From positions 4,817,001 through 4,881,000 of the forward strand of contig NZ_CP089979.1 of the NCBI RefSeq assembly GCF_021389935.1: 64,000 bases of DNA. Direction: 5' to 3'. Both the position numbers and the translations under genes were made by a program. Positions 52,204 to 62,015 of this stretch are shown here, piece after piece; within the stretch, counting starts at the first letter, position 1, and every line of letters starts with the position of its first letter. Source of the stretch: Fulvivirga ligni (lineage in GTDB: Bacteria > Bacteroidota > Bacteroidia > Cytophagales > Cyclobacteriaceae). The notes beneath the pieces are model-generated. The model ran no database searches. It worked only from the letters and a program-made list of their open reading frames with translations, and had not been told where the DNA came from.

Positions 52204-55200
52204 TTACATTTTTATACTATTTATATTAAGTTCCGATTGTATATCTCCTTTGAATAAAATCAGACACCCCTTACCATTTCCCATGGTACTCATCTCTACG
52301 GTACAATCTATCTGAGAAGCTCTGGCCTTCATGTTCTTAAGGCCATTAGATTTTTTGATGCATTCATGGTCGATGCCGCATCCATCATCCATAAAAGTTA
52401 TTACGAAATCATTTTTATTTTGGTTTACATTCAAATGCACCTCAGCAGCACCTGAATGTTTCAAAGCATTGGTCATAGCCTCCTTAAAAATGAGCACAAT
52501 TTGTCGAGACCAACCTGAGGGCAAAGACAGATGTTTTCCTTCCAATTCCGAGGCATCTGAATAGAATTCTATGGGCGTATTTTCAAATAGTTCCTCACCA
52601 AAATCCTTAATGTAAGTGTACACCTCATTTAAGTTATCACTTTCAGGATCAATAGACCAAATGAAGTCTTTAGTACCATTAAAAAGGGATTTAGTGTGCT
52701 TTTCAATATTCTTAAGTAGCTCATCGACCTCCTTAGACTTATCCTTAAGTTTCAGACTGATCAGGTTTACAAATACCGTAATGCTGGCCAGCTGATTCCC
52801 CATATTATCATGAAAATCACGGGCCATTCTCTTTCTCACCTTCACCAGCTCTTCTGAACGGATGCGTTCAATGGTAAGCACCTTATTCAGGTTAGCCCTG
52901 ATACGATAATCCTGATATAACTTTAGCGCTATACCTAGCAGCACGGCAATTACAATGAAGAACCACCACTCCTGCCAAAAAGGGGGAATTATTTCAAAGG
53001 AGATCGACGCAGACTTATCACTCCAAACTCCGTCGCTATTGGCCGCTTTCACCTGGAAAGTGTATTGTCCTGGCGAAAGATTAGTATACACGGCCTCTCT
53101 CTTTTTAGTTATAGGCGACCATTCTTTCTCCAGTCCTAAAAGCCTAAACCTATAAGTTACTCCTTCCGGATTATTCAGGCTATTCCCAAAGTATTCTACT
53201 ATAACATTATTATCCTTATGCGGAAGCTTCAAATCTATAGGTAAACTGAACCAACTGCTCGTGCTATCCACATAACTCTCCCACTGAACGTCTTCATAAA
53301 AGAGCTTAAGTCCTCTGATATAAGTGACCGGCTCCACTTTATTCGGATATTCTTTGCCGGGTTGATACTTAAACACGCCATGAGGATTACCAAACCAAAT
53401 GCAGCCATCCTGCTCTTTAAACACGGCATTATGGATGGTCTGAATACCTGCAAACCCTTCGGTACTGCCATAATTTTTGATCCTTTTCACCTCACAGTTC
53501 TCACTTAGAAACAGCTTATCAATTCCCCTTTCATTACCTACAATTAGGTTTCCTGAGCTATCAAAGATTAGATTATAAATAAGATCAGAATTAAGGCCCT
53601 CTTCGGAGGTAATGCTCACCTTATTCTTACCATCAGCTGACACTTTTAAGAGTCCATGCCCTGAATAACCCACCCAATAGTTACCACACTTATCCTCTAT
53701 CATCATATTGATCCTTTTGCCAAATACATCAGGATCTGTGTAGCTGCCTACCAGCTTCATATTCTCAAACACTGACATGCCTTGCCTGGTCACCACCAGC
53801 ACCTTACCTGGCGAGGGCTCATAAAAATTCCAGATGGTATTACTGCTTAGTCCCTCCTCTGTACTGTAATTTGTAAAACCGTCTTCATCATATATACTTA
53901 GTCCGTTTACTGTGCCTATCCAGACCTTATCCTGAGAATCTACATAAATACACCTCACAGAATTGAAGATTAGTCCATCAGAAACATCGAGGTTGGTGAA
54001 TTGCCCGCTTTGAAATATGCTCAATCCTGATCTTGAGCCTACATAAATGTTGTCTTTAGAATCACCCGCAATACTTGAAACATAAGAACTTGAAAGTCCT
54101 TCTTTTACTGTGAAATACTCAAACTTCTCCCCCGAATATTTAGCTATGCCTCCACCGTTGGTTCCAAACCAGTGATTTCCGTCTGCATCCTTGGTAATGG
54201 ACGTAACAGTATGATCGTCAAGGCCATGCCTGCTATCGTATTTAATGAAAATTTGATTGGATAATTTATAAATGCCGTCTCCATCAGTCCCAACCCAAAG
54301 TGTGCCTTCTCTATCTTCATACAATGCGTTTACGCCCACCGAAGAAAATCCATGACTACTCTGAAAGTTATTTACTCGGCCATTGTCATACTGCAAGACA
54401 CCATAAGCAGAGATTACCCAGAAGCTTTTTGGATCATGTACCCTGGCATATTTGATAAATACATTATTAAGCGGACTAAAAAAGTCATCAATTACCGCTG
54501 GTTTAGATGGGTTGAACTTAAGAAGGCCTTTATTGGAGCCAAGCCATAATAAGCCGTCATCATCTACATATATAGAAAGTAAATAGCCGTTGAACTTGGC
54601 GTTATTGATCACACTTTCAAATGATTGTCCGTTGAATTTGAAAAGGCCTCTGATGGTAGATATACACCATATGCTGCCATCAGCTGCTTGTGCTATTGAT
54701 ATCACCTTGTCATTAGGCAATGCATTGGGCAGTTCATAGGTAGTAATTTCATTAGTTCTATGATCTATTCTGCCTACGCCGCCTTCAGGTGCTGAGAACC
54801 AGACATCACCTTCGGCACCGACAGCAATGGCATTGATAGAATTATTCTGATCTATACCTTCTATGGTTAAAAAAGTAGTGATTTCCCTGCCATTAAACCT
54901 GGATATGCCATTAGCGGTTGCAGCCCAGACATTACCATCATCATCTACCGCCAGATTCCTTACATAATTACTCGACAAGCCATCTTTAATGGTGATGTTT
55001 TTAAATTCTAATCCATTAAAAACTGAGATCCCACCTCCAAGTGTCGCTATCCATAAGTTTCCAAACTGGTCCTCATGAATATCCATAATCTTCTCATGAG
55101 CCAAACCATCTTCTATTCCAAATTTTATAAAATTATATGACTGTCCAGAAGCGAATTGAGCTAATGAAAGAAGGCATAGAACTACTATTATCTTCAGACG

Positions 55201-55215
55201 TAGAGTCGTGGACAT
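52204..55215 (-). CDS. Two-component propeller sensor histidine kinase (HisKA_3 type)
   Basis: 1003 residues. Signal peptide (SLAQFASGQ), then about twelve regulator-propeller repeats (about 30-620, recurring DxxGNLWIATxGGG and SxNxVxxIAxD patterns) that form a periplasmic beta-propeller sensor, a Y_Y_Y domain (about 655-725: GLEKEWSPITKKREAVYTNLSPGQYTF), a single transmembrane helix (about 735-755) and a HisKA_3 kinase with His802 (ARDFHDNMGNQLAS), N-box MTNALKHSG and G1 DDGCGID. This is the split form of the hybrid systems that sense nutrients; it lacks the fused receiver/AraC domain and uses the adjacent NarL-type regulator. Confidence 0.93.
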   Translation of the reverse strand: MSTTLRLKIIVVLCLLSLAQFASGQSYNFIKFGIEDGLAHEKIMDIHEDQFGNLWIATLGGGISVFNGLEFKNITIKDGLSSNYVRNLAVDDDGNVWAATANGISRFNGREITTFLTIEGIDQNNSINAIAVGAEGDVWFSAPEGGVGRIDHRTNEITTYELPNALPNDKVISIAQAADGSIWCISTIRGLFKFNGQSFESVINNAKFNGYLLSIYVDDDGLLWLGSNKGLLKFNPSKPAVIDDFFSPLNNVFIKYARVHDPKSFWVISAYGVLQYDNGRVNNFQSSHGFSSVGVNALYEDREGTLWVGTDGDGIYKLSNQIFIKYDSRHGLDDHTVTSITKDADGNHWFGTNGGGIAKYSGEKFEYFTVKEGLSSSYVSSIAGDSKDNIYVGSRSGLSIFQSGQFTNLDVSDGLIFNSVRCIYVDSQDKVWIGTVNGLSIYDEDGFTNYSTEEGLSSNTIWNFYEPSPGKVLVVTRQGMSVFENMKLVGSYTDPDVFGKRINMMIEDKCGNYWVGYSGHGLLKVSADGKNKVSITSEEGLNSDLIYNLIFDSSGNLIVGNERGIDKLFLSENCEVKRIKNYGSTEGFAGIQTIHNAVFKEQDGCIWFGNPHGVFKYQPGKEYPNKVEPVTYIRGLKLFYEDVQWESYVDSTSSWFSLPIDLKLPHKDNNVIVEYFGNSLNNPEGVTYRFRLLGLEKEWSPITKKREAVYTNLSPGQYTFQVKAANSDGVWSDKSASISFEIIPPFWQEWWFFIVIAVLLGIALKLYQDYRIRANLNKVLTIERIRSEELVKVRKRMARDFHDNMGNQLASITVFVNLISLKLKDKSKEVDELLKNIEKHTKSLFNGTKDFIWSIDPESDNLNEVYTYIKDFGEELFENTPIEFYSDASELEGKHLSLPSGWSRQIVLIFKEAMTNALKHSGAAEVHLNVNQNKNDFVITFMDDGCGIDHECIKKSNGLKNMKARASQIDCTVEMSTMGNGKGCLILFKGDIQSELNINSIKM

Positions 55216-55277
55216 TAAGGTGAGGTTAATTTTCTGGAAATTTAAACTATTTTACAATATCACCCATTTCGGGGGGC

Positions 55278-58200
55278 TTACCTCAGAATATAGAGCTTTC
55301 CGAAGCCATGTTTGAAGGCCTTATCAGCAGAAGTTTCTCTATGCTCCATGGCCTGACCATTTTGGTTGATCAGCACCCTGTAAAGATAAACTCCGTTAGC
55401 TAACTGATCTCCAAATTCATCTCTTCCATCCCAGGAAAAGTCCGATATATTATTACCAATATGAATGGCTCCTAGCTCATCCTGAGTAATCTCACGCACC
55501 ACTTTACCAGACACAGTCATGATCTGAATTTTGATTTGATCGGGTATCTCACTACCTGTCAAAGTAAATACAAATCGGGTTTTAGATGAGAACGGATTCG
55601 GATAAGGGTAGAAATGCGTGATAGAAGATTCGTTGATCACCTCAAAATTCACTTGATAAGGCTCTGTTCCTGAGCTATTTCCACTAGCATCTTCAGCATC
55701 TACTCTTAAAGTATAAATACCGTCATCCAGTTTTGAAGGCTTATATTCAATGTTAAACTCATTCTTATCATCAGCAGGATACCATTCTATTTGATTTGAA
55801 GAGAAAGCTATACGCTCAAAGACACAGGTTTCACAAGGCCTTTTCAGGAATATGTTCATATTACTGGTATCGGATTTAAATAAAAACTGATTCTCATCTT
55901 TCAACCTAATGGATATAAGTGGTGTGGGCGATACTATATCTCCATCTAAAATATACTGGCCGTCGAAGGCTACGTCTATCAGTGGATTAATATTATCCTC
56001 AATCACTTTAATGTATTTTGACTGATTAAAAATGTTATTGTCATAATACTGCTCCGGCTGATCATAAGGATTGACAAACAGGTTATAATTATTATCTCCC
56101 ACTTGCCCTAAAGTGGGAATGTCTAGGTTAAATCTGGTAGTGTCTCCGGGCTCTGGAGCGGCAATTTTTTTCTCGTAGCTGGTCGTTGTTCTGGTAGCGT
56201 TATTAAAAAGGCTATAAGATACCTTCACGGAATCTGCATAACTGAAAGTAGATATGTTTTTAAATCCATATGTAGATTCAAAACTATCACCTTCGGCTTT
56301 TTCTAAGGCCGTTCCTGCGTCATCAGGAAGTAATAATACCCCTTCAGGAACGCCATCATAATATACCTCCCACTTCACCAGCTGGGCAGCAGTAAGGTTA
56401 TCATTATCTTCAGTTTTAAGCACCAGTTTTAATTGCGGATATTGGCTGGCATTAATATCTGTTAATGAAGTAACTCCCATAGGTAGATTACTTTTCAAGA
56501 GCATCTCGTTTCCATCTAAAGTAAGACCATAAACATCTATGCCGTTCACATCGGTAGCTGGCATATCCGGGGAGCTGATAAATGCCTGAAGGCTCTGCCA
56601 GTTTACTGAAGGTCCCACTATGGTCGAAGACATATTTCCGGATGAAAAAACTCCAGTTACTGTAAGGTCAGTGAAGAGTTCCTGCTCATTTTTAGGAGTA
56701 GCAGAGGTGGTAAACATAGTAGCAGTACCTGGCGCAGCTCCTTTCTTTCCAGCCAAAATCATCGGCTCGCCATTTTGGAGAGTAGCTAAATCCGCCGCAG
56801 AGGCACCTATTTCTTCCAGTTTACTACGTACATTAGCCGACCATGAAGCCAGACTTGGATTACCAATGGTGAAAAAGATCACCGAGTCACCATCATTTAC
56901 ATTATCTATATATTCTATCAGATCATCGTTGCCTGATTCAAGCTCAGCAAACCTGAAGTTATTAATCACCTGCGGCTGTCGACCACAGCCTTTACTGCTA
57001 CCAATAGCTAAATAAGGCACCGTGGTATTCTTATCAAAGGCTACTGCAGCAATAGTATTGTTTCTACATAAATAACCATTGTTAATAATATACTCCGTAC
57101 CATTTAAGCGAAGTGAAACATCACTCACGCCAGTTCCGCTGCTTGAACCATAAGTTTTCACAAAGGCTGTAATGGTATTGCTTTCAAACTCTATTCTTTT
57201 CCCTGACTCATTCAGCTCAAGGCCCTCTAATAGATTATGCTGTAGCTGAGGAAATTGGCTTTGAGACCACCCATTAGGACTACCTTTAATATAAGTAAAG
57301 CTACTATTCACCCATTCACTGCTTTCTCCTTCCAGTGGTGTAGAAAACTTAGACCGCCAATAATACACCGTACTATCGTTAGCAGGGACATCTGACAATA
57401 ATGTGGTCTGCCAGCTTGCTAATAGCTTTGCCTGCACAATCTGCTGCTTTTTAAAAGGGCTATTAAAAGTGCTGCTGGTATCCAATTCTATGATGTATTC
57501 TCGCTGCTCTGAAAGCAGATCACTAGCCTGAACTACTATCTCTACAGGCTGCGAACTCACTATACCATAATTAACCGGGAAGAGGTTCTTAGTACCAAAA
57601 AGGGGCACGAAAAGATTTAGAGTGCCAATATTATTACTTTCTTCCAGCTCATCTATCTCATTAAAATAGTCTACCTCCACCGTAAACTGATTATTGCCAG
57701 CCGCATTAGGAATTTGATTATCAATAATGAAAATCAGAGTATCCTGAAAATGAACACTTGGAAATATAGAATCATATTCTGTGATGGAGTTATCACTTAG
57801 CGTGCGTGTTACGTGCACCCTTAAAGAATCAGTGGTAGTTCTGCCAAAGTTTCTAACAATGGCCTTAATAGCGAATGAGTCCAATTGTGCAGATATCGGT
57901 TCATCAGAAAATGATTCTGCATACACATTATCATCATTGATCTCAAAGTCAGGTTTATTCGCTGCAAAAAGACGAACAGCAGGATCACCCAAAAGCACCA
58001 TTTGCTGTATTTGAGTGATGTTGGTGGGCGTTTCAGCAGCGCCATCCATATATCGTAAAGCCACTTCTTTCTGTACCTCGCCTATTGACTTATTGATGAA
58101 TACAGAATCTGCATAAGCAGTGGCGTAGAAGGTATCTGAATATTTCCTAAGTCTATCCGAAAAGCCATATGAACTGTTAGCAATAAAACTAATGGCTCCT

Positions 58201-60296
58201 TTATCAGCCGCTAAAATCCAATCTTCACCAAATAGAATATTGACATTATAAAACTGGCCAGCATTACATCCATTGATTAGAAAGCCCGGGTATTTGCCAG
58301 GATTATTATATCCTAAAACAGGATCTGTAACAAAACCGATATCAATATCAGTAACAGAAGGGGCCGAATGCCCGAAAAAGGTAATCAAGTTAAGACCGTC
58401 GTTCACCTCATCAGCCACGTTGATAAGCTCCACAGAGCTGTTAGTCTCCTTACTGATAGTCTTTACATTTCCTCCCAGGTAATCGTCTTCTGCAATATTC
58501 TCAAAGCCATTGGTATAAGTTCTAAATAGCGAAAGCTCTGCCACCGTAAATCCACCACTAAGGTGAAGTAACTTTTTCTTCCACAGTGCATCATAAGTTA
58601 AAGCCTCGGTCTCCTTCACCTTATTAAGATAGTTCAAGACTTGCACCGGGTTCACCGCTGGAATTCTACCTACGGGCACCGCAGGCTCATAAACACTGCT
58701 GCCTAAACCTGCCGTGAAAGCCATATCCGCTCCCGGCTCACCTGCTGATGGCACCAGATCTCTAATCTGGTAAGTAATACCCAGCTTGGTCACATTAAAA
58801 TAGCCATTTACATTTCTATGGAAATTAGCTGAAGGAGAAAGACCTTTACCAACCAATAGGAGGAATTTAGGATCTCCATTATCTACTAAATACTCCATGA
58901 GATTATAAACTCCCAAGGCACTGGTTTCCCCGTAATTGAACTGATTATAAAGTTGATCTACATTGACCACCAATGGATTAAAGCCCCCACCTTCGGCTGA
59001 GGCACGATAATCTGCATATTCCTGTATTGGATCCGCAACACTGCCTACAGGCTTGCGCAAAACCTGATTACTAATGATGATGTAATCATAATTCGCCGCA
59101 TTGATATTAGTAAAATTGACCTTTGATAACACTGGTGTGAGATAGTCATTTCCGTTAAACCAAATTGTTCTAGCCGATGAAGCACCATCTACAATTGCAT
59201 TGATGGTGCTACCAGAAGTATTGAAGCCTATTCTTCTCACATCATCAGGGTCGGTAATGTCATATAAATGTGGGGCAGCTGGCACATTAGATAAATCAAT
59301 ATAGGCCTTGCCGGCCACTACAGTATTTAATCTTAACTTTTTAGTATTAGCATTCTGAATATTATAAGTCTGAGGATAAATGAGCTTAGTATATGCAGTA
59401 CTTATTCTGTCATTGGTTCCATTAAACCCGAGGCATCTTACCTGAATGGTGAGTGAACCTGAGTTAATATCCGTCCAGTTGATGTCTGACTGAAAAGTAT
59501 AGGAATTATACTGTGACCATTGTGCCGTTCCTAATGAGCGCAGAGTGGCAGTGTTCGGACCTACGAAGATCTCAACAACGTGCGTTACATTATCTCTGCC
59601 GGTGAGCAACACTTCTATTTTGGGGTTTCCCGCTCCGGAGGTTACAGCATTCTGGATAGATGAAAAGGAATAATTCACCTGCTGCCCTTCCTGAATCATG
59701 GTGCCAGTCCACCCTTCACCATAATCAAAGTAAGTGTATTGAGTAACATCTCTTGAGTTGAAACTTCTACCTGGAGAATACTGATTGGTGTTAATATTTA
59801 AATCCGTTTGATTATGAGCAGCTTGTGCCGGTAAACCTCCGATGTTATTCTCTGAGAAAAGGCTCATTCGTTTACCAGTGACAGGTGTCAGATTGTAGGT
59901 TAGAAAATAAGCGGTAGTGTCAGAATAGATATTATAGTAATTATGAGGTTGCGCTGCTTCAGGCTGATAAAGTTTTTTATCCAGGGTTCCATCGTTTTTT
60001 TGTCCGTAGAACTCAATATATTCACCACTTTCAAAAACTCCATTTCCCTGACCAGGAGCATAGATTGCTTGCTCAACACCTCGATGGAAAAGTTGCAAGC
60101 GTCTGGGATCCACAGCGTTTACCGGAAAACCTGCACTTTGCAGATCTGCATATGTAATACGGTACATACCCTCCTCTGCCACCGGAATTTTATAGTATTG
60201 CTTATTAAAATCAATCCACTCATTACCATAGTTCTGGGCCTGAACTGTAGCAGACACAGCAACTAAAATCACCATATAAATAAGCCTCTTTATCAT
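55278..60296 (-). CDS. porU2: Type IX secretion sortase, PorU2-like C25 peptidase
   Basis: 1672 residues, longer than classical PorU (about 1,150 in P. gingivalis), which together with the neighbour favours the PorU2 form. Signal peptide (VAVSATVQA), N-terminal beta-rich region (EWIDFNKQYYKIPV), then a C25 gingipain-like peptidase domain (about 400-790) with catalytic His643 (FFGHSAP) and Cys677 (INGCNAGQF). A long beta-sandwich region with CARDB-like repeats follows, and the end (about 1555-1672) is a FlgD-like/sorting-type domain (YPYPNPF, WDGRDEFGDQLANGVYLYRV). Such sortases cleave C-terminal domains of secreted proteins at the cell surface. Its start overlaps the PorV2-like gene by four bases (ATGA). 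Confidence 0.85.
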   Translation of the reverse strand: MIKRLIYMVILVAVSATVQAQNYGNEWIDFNKQYYKIPVAEEGMYRITYADLQSAGFPVNAVDPRRLQLFHRGVEQAIYAPGQGNGVFESGEYIEFYGQKNDGTLDKKLYQPEAAQPHNYYNIYSDTTAYFLTYNLTPVTGKRMSLFSENNIGGLPAQAAHNQTDLNINTNQYSPGRSFNSRDVTQYTYFDYGEGWTGTMIQEGQQVNYSFSSIQNAVTSGAGNPKIEVLLTGRDNVTHVVEIFVGPNTATLRSLGTAQWSQYNSYTFQSDINWTDINSGSLTIQVRCLGFNGTNDRISTAYTKLIYPQTYNIQNANTKKLRLNTVVAGKAYIDLSNVPAAPHLYDITDPDDVRRIGFNTSGSTINAIVDGASSARTIWFNGNDYLTPVLSKVNFTNINAANYDYIIISNQVLRKPVGSVADPIQEYADYRASAEGGGFNPLVVNVDQLYNQFNYGETSALGVYNLMEYLVDNGDPKFLLLVGKGLSPSANFHRNVNGYFNVTKLGITYQIRDLVPSAGEPGADMAFTAGLGSSVYEPAVPVGRIPAVNPVQVLNYLNKVKETEALTYDALWKKKLLHLSGGFTVAELSLFRTYTNGFENIAEDDYLGGNVKTISKETNSSVELINVADEVNDGLNLITFFGHSAPSVTDIDIGFVTDPVLGYNNPGKYPGFLINGCNAGQFYNVNILFGEDWILAADKGAISFIANSSYGFSDRLRKYSDTFYATAYADSVFINKSIGEVQKEVALRYMDGAAETPTNITQIQQMVLLGDPAVRLFAANKPDFEINDDNVYAESFSDEPISAQLDSFAIKAIVRNFGRTTTDSLRVHVTRTLSDNSITEYDSIFPSVHFQDTLIFIIDNQIPNAAGNNQFTVEVDYFNEIDELEESNNIGTLNLFVPLFGTKNLFPVNYGIVSSQPVEIVVQASDLLSEQREYIIELDTSSTFNSPFKKQQIVQAKLLASWQTTLLSDVPANDSTVYYWRSKFSTPLEGESSEWVNSSFTYIKGSPNGWSQSQFPQLQHNLLEGLELNESGKRIEFESNTITAFVKTYGSSSGTGVSDVSLRLNGTEYIINNGYLCRNNTIAAVAFDKNTTVPYLAIGSSKGCGRQPQVINNFRFAELESGNDDLIEYIDNVNDGDSVIFFTIGNPSLASWSANVRSKLEEIGASAADLATLQNGEPMILAGKKGAAPGTATMFTTSATPKNEQELFTDLTVTGVFSSGNMSSTIVGPSVNWQSLQAFISSPDMPATDVNGIDVYGLTLDGNEMLLKSNLPMGVTSLTDINASQYPQLKLVLKTEDNDNLTAAQLVKWEVYYDGVPEGVLLLPDDAGTALEKAEGDSFESTYGFKNISTFSYADSVKVSYSLFNNATRTTTSYEKKIAAPEPGDTTRFNLDIPTLGQVGDNNYNLFVNPYDQPEQYYDNNIFNQSKYIKVIEDNINPLIDVAFDGQYILDGDIVSPTPLISIRLKDENQFLFKSDTSNMNIFLKRPCETCVFERIAFSSNQIEWYPADDKNEFNIEYKPSKLDDGIYTLRVDAEDASGNSSGTEPYQVNFEVINESSITHFYPYPNPFSSKTRFVFTLTGSEIPDQIKIQIMTVSGKVVREITQDELGAIHIGNNISDFSWDGRDEFGDQLANGVYLYRVLINQNGQAMEHRETSADKAFKHGFGKLYILR

Positions 60297-61390
60297 TTTT
60301 TATTCAAGCTGGCTTTAATAGAAAAAACATGCGAGTATAATGACTCTGACTGATCTCCAATATCTGTCAGAGCATAGTCAATGGAAATCTCTTTCACCTT
60401 CACCCCCAGGCCAAAATTGGTCTGGAAAGTTTTACTGGTCGATCCATCAAAATCTTTGATTTCCTGAACATCTCCGGCTCCTAATCTTAGATAAGCGATT
60501 TTTTTATAATCTAGTTCAATGCCAATAGCAGGGTCTATAGATGCAAAATCAGATTTGATGGCGGTATTTCTCTTACCATCGAATGTGGTTATCAAGTCCA
60601 GAGTAGCCAGGATACCAAAATTTTCGGCTACCGACATATAGCGGCCTACACCCAGAATAGCCTTTGGAAGGGTCACTTCGGTAGAGTTTTCAGGTATGAT
60701 ATTCCCAGTCTGCGTATACACATCTACCACCAGCTCTGAGTTATGAGACCAGGAGTTGAATGTACCCGTTACATCTCTGAGCATAAGACCCAGCTCCCAT
60801 TTGCCCCTGGTAAGTTGAGCCCCGGCATCTAATCCAAAGCCCCAGGCCGTAGCAAAATCACCGGCTACCCTGTGTATAATTTTAAAGTTAGCCCCAACCC
60901 TAAGGCCCCTGATCAAAGCCAGTTCCCGGGCATAAGTAAATAAAAATGCATAATCAGCAGCCGAGAAAAATCTTATATTATCATAATTAATGGCACCGTT
61001 AGCATCATAAAGAAAGCGCGTATCAGGTATGTCATCCACGGCGAATCTTATGATTGAAACTCCGAGGTGACTCATGGAATCTATAGGTGTGGCGAAAGCT
61101 GCATAATCGTATTTGGCGATACCTGCGAAATACTCAGCGTGCATAAGTGCCCCTTGATATTGTTCGGTAATATTTAAAAGTCCGGCAGGATTCCAGTAGC
61201 CTGAGGTAACGTCATTTACAACGGCTACTTGTGCTTTGGACATAGCCAGGCCTCTGGCTCCTACTCCAATAGATAAAAATTCATTACTGTATTTGGGTGA
61301 ACTCTGCCCATACCCTATCAACTGCACTCCAAAAAATATCACCAAACAGATGGATAATCTCATATCAATAACCCCGAATACCTTAGTCAA
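60293..61390 (-). CDS. porV2: PorV/PorQ-family outer-membrane protein, PorV2-like
   Basis: 365 residues. Signal peptide (LVIFFGVQLIGYGQ), then YSNEFLSIGVGARGLAMSKAQVAVVNDVTSGYWNPAGLLNI, the family opening, followed by FadL-like beta-barrel strands to an aromatic C-terminus region (LTDIGDQSESLYSHVFSIKASL). PorV proteins accept type IX cargo at the translocon and hand it to the sortase; this copy sits immediately upstream of and overlapping the PorU2-like sortase gene. The core translocon genes (porK, L, M, N, T) are not in the window. Confidence 0.88.
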   Translation of the reverse strand: MTKVFGVIDMRLSICLVIFFGVQLIGYGQSSPKYSNEFLSIGVGARGLAMSKAQVAVVNDVTSGYWNPAGLLNITEQYQGALMHAEYFAGIAKYDYAAFATPIDSMSHLGVSIIRFAVDDIPDTRFLYDANGAINYDNIRFFSAADYAFLFTYARELALIRGLRVGANFKIIHRVAGDFATAWGFGLDAGAQLTRGKWELGLMLRDVTGTFNSWSHNSELVVDVYTQTGNIIPENSTEVTLPKAILGVGRYMSVAENFGILATLDLITTFDGKRNTAIKSDFASIDPAIGIELDYKKIAYLRLGAGDVQEIKDFDGSTSKTFQTNFGLGVKVKEISIDYALTDIGDQSESLYSHVFSIKASLNKK

Positions 61391-61557
61391 TTATACCAAA
61401 AACAGAGACCTAAAAATATAAATACTCCATCTAATACACTAATCTTATTTGGATTTATAAGCCATAAATTCTTGTTTAAAACGCCATAATTTTACTTTAA
61501 TCAATAAAAAATATAAACTAGTGATGAATTTTACTATACAAGCTAATATTTTTTACT

Positions 61558-61591
61558 TAGTACTTGGCCATACATAGTACTTTGCCGTATA
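61558..61591 (+). promoter_or_regulatory. Direct-repeat operator candidate upstream of the second padR gene
   Basis: TAGTACTTGGCCATACA is followed directly by TAGTACTTTGCCGTATA: two adjacent 17-bp copies with 14 identical positions, ending 28 bases before the ATG at 61620. Together they also contain AGTACT twice, a self-complementary core suited to a dimeric repressor. The remainder of the 229-base gap from 61391 holds no gene. Confidence 0.55.
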
Positions 61592-61619
61592 CTTGTGTAG
61601 GTCAAAACTCAAAATAAAT

Positions 61620-62003
61620 ATGAAACTGGAAAATACACAGGTGCAAATGCGCAAAGGTATCCTAGAATACTGCATCATGCACATTATCTCCAGGGGTGAA
61701 GTTTATGCCTCCGACATGCTGGAAGAACTCACCACTGCAAAAATCATGGTTGTGGAAGGCACGCTTTATCCCCTGCTTACACGACTCCGCAAAGCTGGTT
61801 TGGTAGAATACAAATGGGTTGAATCAAACTCAGGCCCTCCTCGTAAATATTATACACTTACAGAGCAGGGATCATCTTTTCTTGATAGCTTAGATACTAC
61901 ATGGCAGGATTTGGTCAAGTCCACCCAACTGATTACATCTAAGAAAAAAGAGGAGAACTCTGAAGAAAACAACGACGATAACAACAACACAACTCAAGAT
62001 TAA
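61620..62003 (+). CDS. PadR-family transcriptional regulator (second copy)
   Basis: 127 residues from the ATG at 61620 (MKLENTQVQMRKGILEYC); a TTG at 61593 lies within or beside the operator. PadR winged helix: CIMHIISRGEVYASDMLEEL, LYPLLTRLRKAGLVEYKW and GPPRKYYTLTEQGSSFLDSL, then a Glu/Asn/Asp-rich tail (KKKEENSEENNDDNNNTTQ). It is unlike the first PadR here except in fold. The PspC-domain gene follows after 12 bases, so the pair is an operon and the PspC protein is the likely regulated product. Confidence 0.93.
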   Translation: MKLENTQVQMRKGILEYCIMHIISRGEVYASDMLEELTTAKIMVVEGTLYPLLTRLRKAGLVEYKWVESNSGPPRKYYTLTEQGSSFLDSLDTTWQDLVKSTQLITSKKKEENSEENNDDNNNTTQD

Positions 62004-62015
62004 AAACTCAAACCG

